A stretch of 46,245 nt of DNA from an uncultured Candidatus Nitrosopumilus sp. Lineage in GTDB: Archaea > Thermoproteota > Nitrososphaeria > Nitrososphaerales > Nitrosopumilaceae. The position numbers and the translations under genes were made by a program. Below the pieces are notes generated by a model. The model ran no database searches. It was not told the DNA's origin and was given only the letters and a program-made list of their open reading frames with translations. Positions 1-8,256 of this stretch are shown here, in pieces. Positions within the stretch are counted from its first letter, which is position 1. Each line of letters begins with the position of its first letter. The stretch lies in the NCBI GenBank assembly GCA_905479565.1, contig CAJQMY010000012.1, forward strand, positions 1 through 46,245, in the 5' to 3' direction.

Positions 1-50
1 CATGCAGTTGGGCATTTGAACAAAATCCTGAACAGTTTTTAAAGTCATGA
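1..50 (+). CDS. C-terminal end of an upstream gene (partial)
   Basis: The frame beginning at base 3 is open from the window edge and reads CSWAFEQNPEQFLKS before a TGA at 48-50. That stop overlaps the ATG of the next gene as ATGA, the usual sign of translational coupling. Only 15 residues are visible, so the family cannot be named. The overlap suggests that it shares an operon with the thioredoxin-fold protein that follows. Confidence 0.5.
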   Translation, partial: CSWAFEQNPEQFLKS

Positions 51-271
51 ACGTTAAAGTTCTAACTGCTCCTGATTGCTCGAACTGTGTTGTATTGGAA
101 AAAATGTTGGATACGTTGGGAATATCTTATGATCTGGTTGATGTGACCAAGAATCCATCGTATCTGGAAAAATACCCCATTTTCACTGCTCCCGGACTGG
201 TTATAGACAAAAAATTAGAATTTACTGGAATTCCAAAAATTGATGATCTTAAAAAAATATTTTTTGAATGA
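47..271 (+). CDS. Small glutaredoxin/thioredoxin-fold protein
   Basis: A 74-residue protein with the pattern of a minimal glutaredoxin-like fold. It has an N-terminal strand (VKVLTAPDC), a CSNC dithiol motif at about residues 11-14, a helix, a second strand (YDLVDVTKN), and a TAPGLVIDKK segment that matches the cis-Pro region. The family reduces disulfides or passes electrons to partner enzymes in the cytoplasm. Its ATG overlaps the stop of the preceding gene, so its partner is probably encoded upstream of the window. The physiological reductant and substrate cannot be read from the sequence. Confidence 0.75.
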   Translation: MNVKVLTAPDCSNCVVLEKMLDTLGISYDLVDVTKNPSYLEKYPIFTAPGLVIDKKLEFTGIPKIDDLKKIFFE

Positions 272-308
272 CAGGTATGTTTTTTACTTCAAAAATTAGT
301 TGGTTTGC

Positions 309-560
309 ATGTCTGAATTTTCATCTGATGAAAAAACACTCCTTGTTCAACACGGGATAAAAAAATATGAAAATGAAAAAGTTGTCACTGAAAAGCTGTT
401 AAGGGTGTTATCTGAAAAAGATATTCAAAGAAACATTGATACGCTTCTTGGAACTCAACGAGTTAGAAGAATAGGCCCTGAAAATCTTCAAAATAATGAA
501 AGTCATACTGAATTGCCAGAACTTCCTGAAAATCTCAAATCAATAATTGATAACCTTTAA
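309..560 (+). CDS. Conserved-looking small hypothetical protein
   Basis: About 83 residues, soluble, charged and probably helical, with no motif that I recognise. The frame stays open to a TTG at 300. I prefer the ATG at 309 because a T-rich TATA-like element (280-287) lies about 25 nt upstream, which would give a leaderless transcript. The C-terminus is rich in Leu, Pro and Glu. The function is unknown. Confidence 0.55.
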   Translation: MSEFSSDEKTLLVQHGIKKYENEKVVTEKLLRVLSEKDIQRNIDTLLGTQRVRRIGPENLQNNESHTELPELPENLKSIIDNL

Positions 561-600
561 TTTGAAAAATTCTTAAACTACTTTAATACGAGATTTTGAT

Positions 601-1053
601 ATGAACAAAATAATTCTGTTCTCAAGTATTTTGTTTTTAACTTTACTACTGCCTTTCTCAATTGATTCTGCCTTTGCGCATCCTCATTCTGGCCAAGTTC
701 TAATTAATAGCCATATACACGAGTCTCAAACTAAAATCATTCCATTAACTGGAATGATAGGTATCGAAAAGTCGACAATATTTTTCCATTCTTCTGAAGA
801 TAATACTTTACCGTGGGCATACGTTGAAGGAAAGATTGCTAACCATGTTGAAGGTTATCCCGTAATAATTCAAATTTTTAAAGAAAATGACGCTGTTCAT
901 TTTGCTCAAACTGATGTGAGTCCTGATGGTAATTACGAGTACAAGTTTAGAGTTCTAAATTATGAAAATGGTATGTCAAACAAAATCTTTGATGGTGATT
1001 ATTTTGTAAAAATCTTCAAAGTAGTATACACGTATCAAGAAAATCTAATTTAG
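601..1053 (+). CDS. Secreted beta-sandwich-like protein with His-rich N-terminus
   Basis: 150 residues. A signal peptide covers about residues 1-26 (hydrophobic core ILFSSILFLTLLLPF, AFA cleavage-like site). The mature N-terminus carries four histidines (HPHSGQVLINSHIH). The remainder alternates strands with the pattern EGYPVIIQIFKEND and GNYEYKFRV, which resembles Ig-like beta-sandwich domains common in thaumarchaeal exported proteins. It is probably extracellular or surface associated. The histidines could bind metal, but this is inference. It converges on, and overlaps by 4 nt, the radical SAM gene on the other strand. Confidence 0.7.
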   Translation: MNKIILFSSILFLTLLLPFSIDSAFAHPHSGQVLINSHIHESQTKIIPLTGMIGIEKSTIFFHSSEDNTLPWAYVEGKIANHVEGYPVIIQIFKENDAVHFAQTDVSPDGNYEYKFRVLNYENGMSNKIFDGDYFVKIFKVVYTYQENLI

Positions 1054-1946
1054 AATCCACGTAATCCTTCTGGTCGTACCATCTCTGGATGCTGTTTCAT
1101 CCATGCTACTTTATCTAACATTGCTTGTTTGTCTTGAGGAAAAGTGCCTTTGACTGTATATGCATTAGAACCATGATTTACTCTGAAAATAATCTCTTCC
1201 TTGGTATCGATCTGATGTATTAAATCATATAGTTCTTCTAAAGATTCATCATCATTGATTCTAGTAAATTCGCCTTCATACTTGTCGATAAATTCTTGTT
1301 TAATTCCATTTTCCAAGTATAGAGTTAACGCACCGACATAGTCTGGTGAACAGGCACTGATCACCTCAGCAGTACCTTTGATATGATCTTTAGAGTATTT
1401 TTTTCCACCTAATCCTAAAATTACCATGCATGACATTACATATCCAGCTTCTTTTGCCTTGTTTACTGATTTGACAATTGTTTTACCTATTGCTCCTTTG
1501 GTTACTTTTTTTAATACAATATCCGAACCACTTTCAATTCCTAGATAGAACATGTCAAGACCTGCCTCATTCATTTTCTTTAACTCCTCAGATGTTTTCT
1601 TTAAAATGTTCATAGGCATTGCATAACATGAAATTCTTTCAATGTTTTGAAATTTCTCTCTAATGTATTTTACAATTTTAATCATGTATTCTGAATCAAG
1701 ATTTAATGCATCACCATCTGCAAGGAATACTCTTCTAGTTTCAGGTAGATAACCTGCCATCATGTCTATTTCTGCCTTCACATCTTCCCATGATCTTTCA
1801 GAATATTCTTTTGATCTATACATATCACAAAATGAACATTCATTAAATGAACAACCTAACGTTACTTGGAAAATTAAAGATCTAGCTTCTGATGGTGGTC
1901 TGTACAGAGGTGCATCATAGTTTAACATCATTTTTTGTTCATTCAA
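1050..1946 (-). CDS. Radical SAM protein
   Basis: 298 residues. The [4Fe-4S] cysteines are C32, C37 and C40 in GCSFNECSFCDMY. The spacing is Cx4Cx2C, not the classical Cx3Cx2C. This GCxxNxCxFCxMY form is, to my knowledge, typical of one COG1032-related branch. Later motifs (VFLADGDALNLD, GLDMFYLGIESGSD, GYVMSCMVILGLGGK) fit a radical SAM partial TIM barrel that binds S-adenosylmethionine. No B12-binding domain is visible. The substrate is unknown. It is transcribed divergently from the winged-helix gene at 2028, with an 81-bp shared promoter region. Confidence 0.85.
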   Translation of the reverse strand: MNEQKMMLNYDAPLYRPPSEARSLIFQVTLGCSFNECSFCDMYRSKEYSERSWEDVKAEIDMMAGYLPETRRVFLADGDALNLDSEYMIKIVKYIREKFQNIERISCYAMPMNILKKTSEELKKMNEAGLDMFYLGIESGSDIVLKKVTKGAIGKTIVKSVNKAKEAGYVMSCMVILGLGGKKYSKDHIKGTAEVISACSPDYVGALTLYLENGIKQEFIDKYEGEFTRINDDESLEELYDLIHQIDTKEEIIFRVNHGSNAYTVKGTFPQDKQAMLDKVAWMKQHPEMVRPEGLRGF

Positions 1947-2027
1947 ATTTCAATTATTATGTTTTTTATACTTTCTATTTCTTCTAGAATACCTTTTAGT
2001 AGTAAATGAGAAGAAATTTCGTAACTT

Positions 2028-2330
2028 ATGGCTAATGATCCTGATGCAAAAAGACTCCTATGGTTTGTATTTGCAGGTTCTAGAGGGGGATTAAACCGAT
2101 TAAAAATAATCTCTAAACTAAAGGAAAATCCATTTAACACAAATCAATTAGCAAAGGAAATGGGTCTTGATTACAAGGCCATTCAGCATCATATTCAAGT
2201 ATTAGAAAAAAACAACATGATAACCAAAGTTGGAGAAAAATACAATGTGACTTATTTTATCTCAACCTATCTTGAAGTCAATATGGAGGCATTTGAAGAA
2301 ATTGAAGGAAAATTGGATAAAAGTAAATAA
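2028..2330 (+). CDS. Winged-helix DNA-binding protein (ArsR-like fold), module copy 1
   Basis: 100 residues. Residues about 8-80 form a winged helix: LLWFVFAGSRGGLNRLKII, then the helix-turn-helix TNQLAKEMGLDYKAIQHHI, then a wing (ITKVGEKYNVTYFIS). It is clearly paralogous to the protein at 26753. Both share AGxRGGxNRxKI, LDxKxxxHH and a C-terminal helix. It probably acts as a transcription regulator. It is followed 25 nt later by a three-helix membrane protein, and the other copy has the same arrangement. No metal- or ligand-binding motif is visible, so the signal is unknown. Confidence 0.85.
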   Translation: MANDPDAKRLLWFVFAGSRGGLNRLKIISKLKENPFNTNQLAKEMGLDYKAIQHHIQVLEKNNMITKVGEKYNVTYFISTYLEVNMEAFEEIEGKLDKSK

Positions 2331-2355
2331 AAGCTCCAGAGGTGTTTTACACTAA

Positions 2356-2640
2356 ATGGAATCTACTTCTCTAGTACTATCTATTGTTTCAATTGCCAAC
2401 ATGGGCATACTTGGAGTTCTAATCGTTATATTTGGAAAAATGTATGGAAATACTAGAGCCCAACTACCATTAGGAATGATAGTTGTTGCAGGAATGTTGT
2501 TTTTGCATAATGTAATTGGTGCACTAGCTTATTTTTCCATGGAGGAGATTTTTTCACATGAAATTTTCCCATACATGTTAGGAGTAGGGATTACAGAACT
2601 TGCAGGATTGATAATATTTTTAAAAATTACTTTAGACTAA
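2356..2640 (+). CDS. Small three-helix membrane protein, module copy 1
   Basis: 94 residues with three predicted transmembrane segments, at about 6-27, 37-58 and 70-90. There is very little soluble sequence. A Shine-Dalgarno-like AGAGGTG lies about 12 nt before the ATG. It resembles the product of 27173 in length, topology and the pattern SxxNxGxLxVVIV, and both directly follow a winged-helix gene. I infer that it is the membrane partner of that regulator, perhaps a sensor or anchor. No known family is recognised. Confidence 0.75.
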   Translation: MESTSLVLSIVSIANMGILGVLIVIFGKMYGNTRAQLPLGMIVVAGMLFLHNVIGALAYFSMEEIFSHEIFPYMLGVGITELAGLIIFLKITLD

Positions 2641-2675
2641 TCTTAGTTTATTTGTAACGATCAAGAATCAATTAC

Positions 2676-3119
2676 ATGTTACAAGAATATTTAAAATTAA
2701 ACAAAAATGTTCTCATAGCATTTATCGCATCAATAATTATTTCCGCTATTATTGCTCAAATTTTATCTGATCAAGCTGATGTTCTTAATACCACATATAC
2801 TACAATTGCAGATTACGTAGTTTATTTTTCAGTTTTTAGTAGCTTGTTTTATTTTGATAATAGAAAAAAATATCGATTAGAATCTGGCAAGACAGATATT
2901 GCAAAACTCAAACAAGATTTAAAAAAATTAATCACTTCATTAGGAATTGCTGAAGTCGTATATACTATAAGTAGATGGGTACTGCAGTATTATTTTTTAA
3001 CAATAAACTATGATCCTTATTTAGCATCAATTGTATCGCAAGGAATATCTACAATTATTTACATGATAGTGCTAAATTTTACTGTAAAGATAACAAGGTT
3101 GTATAAAGATGGGAATTAG
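2676..3119 (+). CDS. Four-helix integral membrane protein
   Basis: 147 residues with about four transmembrane segments (roughly 13-30, 43-61, 88-106 and 117-139) and a basic loop near residues 63-83 (NRKKYRLESGKTDIAKLK). The topology resembles the GtrA family of small membrane proteins, but I see no diagnostic motif and do not assign it. Its last 11 nt overlap the start of the RNase H-like gene, which implies co-transcription. Confidence 0.7.
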   Translation: MLQEYLKLNKNVLIAFIASIIISAIIAQILSDQADVLNTTYTTIADYVVYFSVFSSLFYFDNRKKYRLESGKTDIAKLKQDLKKLITSLGIAEVVYTISRWVLQYYFLTINYDPYLASIVSQGISTIIYMIVLNFTVKITRLYKDGN

Positions 3120-3465
3120 CATATACGTTGATGGTTCTGGTGGAACAAATAGTGGGTATGGGTATTTTGTTAAAGAAACTGGAAAATCTTTTTATAAAAA
3201 AAAGTCCGGTCTAACAAACAATCAGGCTGAATATCTGGCAATAATTTCTGCACTAAAGAAATATGTTGATTTAAGTGATAAAATTACAATTTATAGTGAT
3301 TCAAAGAATACAGTAAACCAACTAAATCATGAATTTGCAATAAATAATGAAACATTAAGAAATTTGGCTAGAGAAGCGTGGGAGATTATTGGGAAATTTT
3401 CTAATTTATCCATTGTTTGGGTTTCAAGAAAAGAGAATTTGGCTGGAAAAATGCTAGGAAGCTAA
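3109..3465 (+). CDS. RNase HI-like protein with altered fourth catalytic position
   Basis: 118 residues with the RNase H fold. The first strand is IYVDGSGGTNSGYGYFV (catalytic Asp at about residue 8). NNQAEYLAIISAL supplies the Glu, and ITIYSDSKNTV supplies the second Asp. Family members usually end with a motif like NxxADxLA in which the Asp is the fourth metal ligand. Here the segment is ENLAGKMLGS, with Gly at residue 113. The family cleaves RNA in RNA:DNA hybrids, and the substitution may weaken activity. It overlaps the upstream membrane gene by 11 nt. Confidence 0.85.
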   Translation: MGISIYVDGSGGTNSGYGYFVKETGKSFYKKKSGLTNNQAEYLAIISALKKYVDLSDKITIYSDSKNTVNQLNHEFAINNETLRNLAREAWEIIGKFSNLSIVWVSRKENLAGKMLGS

Positions 3466-3500
3466 AAACTAGAGATCAGAAATTTCCAAGAATAACTTTA

Positions 3501-3510
3501 TTATATAAAA
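3501..3510 (+). promoter_or_regulatory. TATA-like box for the 4-hydroxybutyryl-CoA synthetase gene
   Basis: TTATATAAAA lies about 25 nt before the ATG at 3529, which places transcription initiation at or near the start codon. The assignment rests on sequence and spacing only. Confidence 0.55.
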
Positions 3511-3528
3511 TCTTAGATTGAACTTATT

Positions 3529-5625
3529 ATGGCAGAATCTGTTATGTTATCTCCAAAATCTATCGCAGTAATTGGCGCATCTGATAAAAGAGGAAGTGTT
3601 GGTGCTACGATTACATCAAACATTATGAATGGTTTCAAAGGAACTGTATACCCAATTAGTCCATCTAGAGATACCGTATTTTACAAAAAAGCATACAAAA
3701 CTGTTTTAGATGTTCCAAAATCAATTGATCTTGCAGTTATTGTAATTAAAAATACTTTGGTTGCACATGTGTTAGAAGAATGTGGAAAGAAGAAAGTTAA
3801 AGGTGTTATAATTATCACGGCAGGTTTCAAAGAAGTTGATGAAGAAGGAGCTAAACGTGAACAAGAAATTAAAGACATAGCAAAAAAATACAAAATCCAA
3901 ATCATTGGACCTAACTGTCTTGGTGTCATGAATCTTGATCCAAAAACCATGATGAATGCCACTTTTCTTAAAATTACGCCAAAGTCTGGAAAAATTGCAC
4001 TTGTATCACAAAGTGGAGCAATTTGTGCAGCGCTAGTAGAAGATGCTAGTGCTCAAGGAATTGGATTCTCTGCAGTGGTTAGTCTTGGTAACAAAGCTGT
4101 AATGAGCGAAGTTGATATTTTAAAAATTCTTGCAAATCACAAACAAACCAAAGTTATCGTGATGTATCTTGAAGACATGGGAGATGGTCAAGAATTCCTT
4201 AAAGTTTGTAAAAATATAACTAAAAAACTCAAAAAACCAGTACTTGTACTAAAATCAGGACGTAGTCCAGAGGGTGCAAAAGCTGCAATGTCTCATACTG
4301 GAGCATTGATGGGTTCAGATGAAATCTATGATGCTTTACTAAAACAATCAGGCGCTATTCGAGTTGACACAATGGAAGAACTCTTTGATTATGCAACCGC
4401 ATTTTCAAAACAACCACTTCCAACAGCAGCTGGTTTAGTTATTGTATCAAATGCAGGAGGACCTGCAATTATTTCCACTGATGCCTGCTCTAAATCAAAA
4501 ATTAGGATGGCCAAAATTGATAGTATTCGTCCAAAGATTGATGAAGTGATTCCTCCTTGGGGAAGCTCTGCAAATCCAGTTGATATTGTAGGTGATGCTG
4601 ATTTTAACAGATTTCATAATGTTTTGGAACGTGTACTCAAACACTCCAAAGTTGGTTCAGTTATTACAATGTGTACTCCATCTGGGACTTTAGATTATGA
4701 CAAGCTAGCAGAAGTAATTGTTTCAATGTCAAAGAAATACAAAAAGACAATGCTTGCAAGTCTAATGGGATTAGATGAAGGCGTTACAAATAGAGAAATT
4801 TTATCTAAAGGAGATGTTCCTTATTACACATATGCTGAAGGAGCAATTAGAACTTTAGCTGCAATGAAAACATTTGCAATTTGGGTAAATAGTAAAGAAG
4901 GAAAGATCACAAAATTCAAGGTAAACAAAACAAAAGCAAAGAAAATTTTTGACAAGGTTAAAAAAGAGAAAAGACCAAATCTTTTAGAAGAAGAAGGACA
5001 AGAAGTTCTCAAAGCATATGGTTTACCATTACCTCAAAGTGCACTTGCTAAAAATGAAACAGAAGCAATAAAAATTGCAAAGAAGATTGGTTATCCTGTT
5101 GTAATGAAGATTGCATCTCCACAAATTATTCACAAATCTGATGCTGGTGGTGTTAAAGTAAACTTAACTAATGATGCAGAAATTAAATCTGCATTTAAAA
5201 CTATAATTAAAAATGCTAAAAGTTACAACAAGAAAGCTGAGATCAAAGGCGTTTTAATCGTAGAGATGGTAAAAGGTGGAAAAGAACTCATTATAGGCTC
5301 AAAACTAGAACCTGGATTTGGTCCTGTAATTATGCTTGGAATGGGAGGAATCTATGTTGAAGTTCTCAAAGATGTGACATTCAAACTAGCACCGGTAACT
5401 AATCTAGAAGCTGATGACATGATTGCATCAATTAAGACTCAAAAATTACTACAAGGTGTTAGAGGTGAAAAATCATCTGATATTACAAAACTTTCTGAAT
5501 GTATTCAGAGACTGTCTCAATTAGTTTCAGACTTTAAAGAGATCAAAGAATTAGACATGAATCCTGTTCTTGTAATGGAAAAAGGCAAAGGTTGCAAAAT
5601 TCTTGATGTACGAATAGGACTCTGA
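3529..5625 (+). CDS. 4-hydroxybutyryl-CoA synthetase (ADP-forming), acyl-CoA synthetase family
   Basis: 698 residues, an NDP-forming acyl-CoA synthetase with alpha and beta parts fused. The CoA-binding Rossmann domain is at the N-terminus (SIAVIGASDKRGSVG). It is followed by the succinyl-CoA-synthetase-like segment IALVSQSGAICAAL and by SHTGALMGSDEIYDALL, whose His256 matches the phosphorylated histidine. A C-terminal ATP-grasp domain starts near residue 485 (GYPVVMKIASPQIIHKSDAGG). In Nitrosopumilus maritimus a homologue next to 4-hydroxybutyryl-CoA dehydratase activates 4-hydroxybutyrate to its CoA ester with release of ADP. The same neighbour is found here. A 3-hydroxypropionate ligase paralogue is the main alternative. 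Confidence 0.88.
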   Translation: MAESVMLSPKSIAVIGASDKRGSVGATITSNIMNGFKGTVYPISPSRDTVFYKKAYKTVLDVPKSIDLAVIVIKNTLVAHVLEECGKKKVKGVIIITAGFKEVDEEGAKREQEIKDIAKKYKIQIIGPNCLGVMNLDPKTMMNATFLKITPKSGKIALVSQSGAICAALVEDASAQGIGFSAVVSLGNKAVMSEVDILKILANHKQTKVIVMYLEDMGDGQEFLKVCKNITKKLKKPVLVLKSGRSPEGAKAAMSHTGALMGSDEIYDALLKQSGAIRVDTMEELFDYATAFSKQPLPTAAGLVIVSNAGGPAIISTDACSKSKIRMAKIDSIRPKIDEVIPPWGSSANPVDIVGDADFNRFHNVLERVLKHSKVGSVITMCTPSGTLDYDKLAEVIVSMSKKYKKTMLASLMGLDEGVTNREILSKGDVPYYTYAEGAIRTLAAMKTFAIWVNSKEGKITKFKVNKTKAKKIFDKVKKEKRPNLLEEEGQEVLKAYGLPLPQSALAKNETEAIKIAKKIGYPVVMKIASPQIIHKSDAGGVKVNLTNDAEIKSAFKTIIKNAKSYNKKAEIKGVLIVEMVKGGKELIIGSKLEPGFGPVIMLGMGGIYVEVLKDVTFKLAPVTNLEADDMIASIKTQKLLQGVRGEKSSDITKLSECIQRLSQLVSDFKEIKELDMNPVLVMEKGKGCKILDVRIGL

Positions 5626-5666
5626 TTGTAATTCGTTCCTAAAGTTTAGGTTGAACTAATTTAGAA

Positions 5667-5679
5667 TATTTATACAACC
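5667..5679 (+). promoter_or_regulatory. TATA-like box for 4-hydroxybutyryl-CoA dehydratase
   Basis: ATATTTATACAAC is centred about 26 nt before the ATG at 5699. The gene therefore appears to have its own promoter in addition to any read-through from the synthetase. An AGGTGA sequence at about 5683-5688 may also act as a ribosome-binding site. Confidence 0.5.
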
Positions 5680-5698
5680 TCAAGGTGAATAGTATTGT

Positions 5699-7225
5699 AT
5701 GGCTAGTGTCTTAAAGACAATTAGAACTGGAAATGATTATATCGAAAGCCTTAGGGGTCGCGATCTTAAAATTTACCTCTTTGGAAAATTAGTAAAAGAA
5801 CCAGTTGATCATCCAATGATTAGACCATCAATTAATGCAGTTGCCGAAACATATGATCTTGCTGTACGTGAGGAAGAATTAGCATCTGCCGATTCATCAC
5901 TTAGTGGATTAAAAGTTAATAGATTTTTACACATTGCTGAAAGTGCACAAGATTTAGTTATGCAAAATAAAATGCAAAGAACGCTAGGACAAAACACTGG
6001 AACATGTTTCCAGAGATGTGTTGGAATGGATGCATTAAATTCTTTACATTCTACTACATTTGAAATAGATGAAAAACATGGGACAGATTACCATAAAAGA
6101 TTTTTAGAATTCGTAAAGGAGATGCAAAAAGAAAATCTTGTAATTGGTGGTGCTATGACTGATCCTAAAGGTGATAGAAGCAAAGGACCTGCAGAACAAG
6201 AAGATCCTGATTTATTTACAAGAGTTGTAGATAGAGATGACAAAGGAATCTATGTGTCTGGTGCAAAGGCACACCAAACTGGTTGTATTAATTCACATTG
6301 GATAATTTTGATGCCTACAATTAGACTAACCGAAAACGACAAAGACTGGGCAATCGTTGGTGCAATTCCTGCAGATGCAAAAGGAGTCACTTACATTTAC
6401 GGTAGACAATCTTGCGATACAAGAAGTATGGAGGAAGGTGATATTGATGATGGTAATGCAAAATATGGTGGACAAGAGGCTTTGATAATTTTAGATAGGG
6501 TGTTTATTCCTTGGGATAAAGTCTTCATGCATGGAGAATATGAATTTGCATCTATGCTAGTTGAACGTTTTACTTGTTATCATAGACGTAGTTATGTATG
6601 CAAAACAGGACTTGGTGATGTGTTAATTGGAGCAGCAGCTACAATCGCTGATTACAATGGTGTTCCTAAAGTATCTCACATCAAAGACAAACTCATAGAG
6701 ATGACTCATCTTAATGAAACAATTTTTGCTGCAGGAATTGCATCTTCACATCAAGGACATAAGATGAAATCTGGTGTCTACCTAAATGAAGACATGCTTG
6801 CTCAAGTTTGTAAACATAATGTTACTCGATTACCATATGAAATTGCCAGACTTGCACAAGACATTGCAGGTGGTTTAGTTGTTACTTTACCTTCTGAGAA
6901 AGACTTTAGACATCCAGAAGCTGGACCATTACTTAAAAAATATCTTGCTGGAAGGAAAGGTGTTGATATAGAAAACAGAATGAGAATTTTAAGATTAATT
7001 GAAAATATGACTTTGGGAAGAAATGCCGTTGGATATTTGACAGAATCTATGCATGGAGCAGGCTCACCGCAAGCCCAAAGAATCCAAATCCAAAGACAGA
7101 TGCAAGTTGGTTACAAAAAGAATCTGGCAAAGAATCTAGCCGGAATCACAAACGATATTGAAAAACCAAACGAACTGTCTGATTATTTTAATCGCGTATT
7201 CAAAACAAAAGATTCTGTTCTTTAG
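5699..7225 (+). CDS. 4-hydroxybutyryl-CoA dehydratase (vinylacetyl-CoA isomerase)
   Basis: 508 residues, the full length of the family. The enzyme uses FAD and a [4Fe-4S] cluster to convert 4-hydroxybutyryl-CoA to crotonyl-CoA, a key step of the hydroxypropionate/hydroxybutyrate cycle. Cluster ligand candidates are C103 and C107 (GTCFQRC), H295 and C301 (CYHRRSYVCKTG). The acyl-CoA-dehydrogenase-like core is visible in GAMTDPKGDRSKGP and SGAKAHQTGCINSHWI. It lies 73 nt after the synthetase that makes its substrate, which supports both assignments. It acts in the cytoplasm. Confidence 0.95.
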   Translation: MASVLKTIRTGNDYIESLRGRDLKIYLFGKLVKEPVDHPMIRPSINAVAETYDLAVREEELASADSSLSGLKVNRFLHIAESAQDLVMQNKMQRTLGQNTGTCFQRCVGMDALNSLHSTTFEIDEKHGTDYHKRFLEFVKEMQKENLVIGGAMTDPKGDRSKGPAEQEDPDLFTRVVDRDDKGIYVSGAKAHQTGCINSHWIILMPTIRLTENDKDWAIVGAIPADAKGVTYIYGRQSCDTRSMEEGDIDDGNAKYGGQEALIILDRVFIPWDKVFMHGEYEFASMLVERFTCYHRRSYVCKTGLGDVLIGAAATIADYNGVPKVSHIKDKLIEMTHLNETIFAAGIASSHQGHKMKSGVYLNEDMLAQVCKHNVTRLPYEIARLAQDIAGGLVVTLPSEKDFRHPEAGPLLKKYLAGRKGVDIENRMRILRLIENMTLGRNAVGYLTESMHGAGSPQAQRIQIQRQMQVGYKKNLAKNLAGITNDIEKPNELSDYFNRVFKTKDSVL

Positions 7226-7442
7226 AAATTATTTCAAATTTTACAACTGGTTCTATTACATGTGTGGGTTCTTGTTTTTTCCTTTGCCTTTTTCAATTAA
7301 TTAATTAATAATTCTATTCCTGAAACTAATGATTTGTCAGGATCCTTTTTTAGTAAATTTGACATAATTATATTATCAAGTAAGCAGGACGATCTATTGC
7401 CATTTGCGTATGTGAACTTGCTTGCCTGAGTTATTTCAAAAA
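7226..7442. other. Intergenic stretch between convergent genes
   Basis: AT-rich, with a T-rich run soon after the dehydratase stop (about 7269-7291) that may end transcription. On the minus strand one frame is open from within the signal peptidase 3' end through about 7310. It includes the coding-like segment SNLLKKDPDKSLVSG, but it has no ATG, GTG or TTG except an internal ATG that would give 22 residues. I do not call a gene here. Confidence 0.4.
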
Positions 7443-8213
7443 TTAGTATTCTTTCTTCTTTGGATTATCTTTTTCTTTTGATTCTACTTTATCATCGATA
7501 GAATTTTCTATGTGTTCAAATGTTTCATCAATCCCTTCTGTTTTTGTCTGATTTTCTGGTCCACCAGTGTCATCTAATTCTGCGACATCTTCAGTCTTTT
7601 CCACATGTTTTGAATACTCTGAATCTTTTTTGATTTTATCAATATTTGATAATTTCTCTATAGTGTCTGGATTAGCTGAATCTGCTGGATCAGTAAATGG
7701 CAATTCCTTTTCATTCTTCTTTTTTACAAATTGCTTTACAATCATAATCCCAATCACAACTGCAATTATGACATAGTTGATTGGAGGTTTAAGTAATTGT
7801 GTGATGTATCCTACTTGAGGAAGTGTATATGCTACTTTACCAATATACTCTTTATTTGTAATTGGAAAGTCAGTTCCTGGAATTGATGCTGGATTTGCAT
7901 CTCCTTTAGTTCGAATTGTTTTAGGATCATCTTCCATGATTGATGCTACTCTGTGAACTATCACTCTATTATGATCTGAAGGCCTATTAAACACAATGAT
8001 ATCTCCTATCTCAATCTCTTCAAAAGGTTCATGACCTGAAACTACCAAAACATCATATACTTCTAAAACTGGAATCATACTTCCACTTGCAACAACATAA
8101 AATGGATTTTGTGTTCCAAACGCTACTTGCAGACCAATCCAAATTACTAAAACCCCTACTGCGACAATTATGATGTCTTTTATTATGCCTTTTGGGATTG
8201 ATCTTTTTACCAA
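7443..8213 (-). CDS. Signal peptidase I, archaeal S26B type
   Basis: 256 residues. An N-terminal membrane segment (about 10-30) precedes the catalytic Ser45 in VASGSMIPVL. His87 in VIVHRV takes the place of the bacterial lysine, and Asp105 lies in TKGDANP, giving the Ser/His/Asp set of archaeal and eukaryotic Sec11-type enzymes. A second membrane helix lies at about 147-164. It is followed by an acidic, charged tail of about 90 residues that is probably cytoplasmic and is longer than in minimal family members. The enzyme removes signal peptides of exported proteins, several of which are encoded nearby. The start is TTG. Confidence 0.92.
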   Translation of the reverse strand: MVKRSIPKGIIKDIIIVAVGVLVIWIGLQVAFGTQNPFYVVASGSMIPVLEVYDVLVVSGHEPFEEIEIGDIIVFNRPSDHNRVIVHRVASIMEDDPKTIRTKGDANPASIPGTDFPITNKEYIGKVAYTLPQVGYITQLLKPPINYVIIAVVIGIMIVKQFVKKKNEKELPFTDPADSANPDTIEKLSNIDKIKKDSEYSKHVEKTEDVAELDDTGGPENQTKTEGIDETFEHIENSIDDKVESKEKDNPKKKEY

Positions 8214-8256
8214 TTATATTCTCGCCTATAGTATCACTGATTAAATTTATTAGTTA

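Noticed and set aside
7310-7442. Coding-like minus-strand frame after the signal peptidase
   Set aside because: No usable start codon before most of the frame, and no homologue that I recognise.
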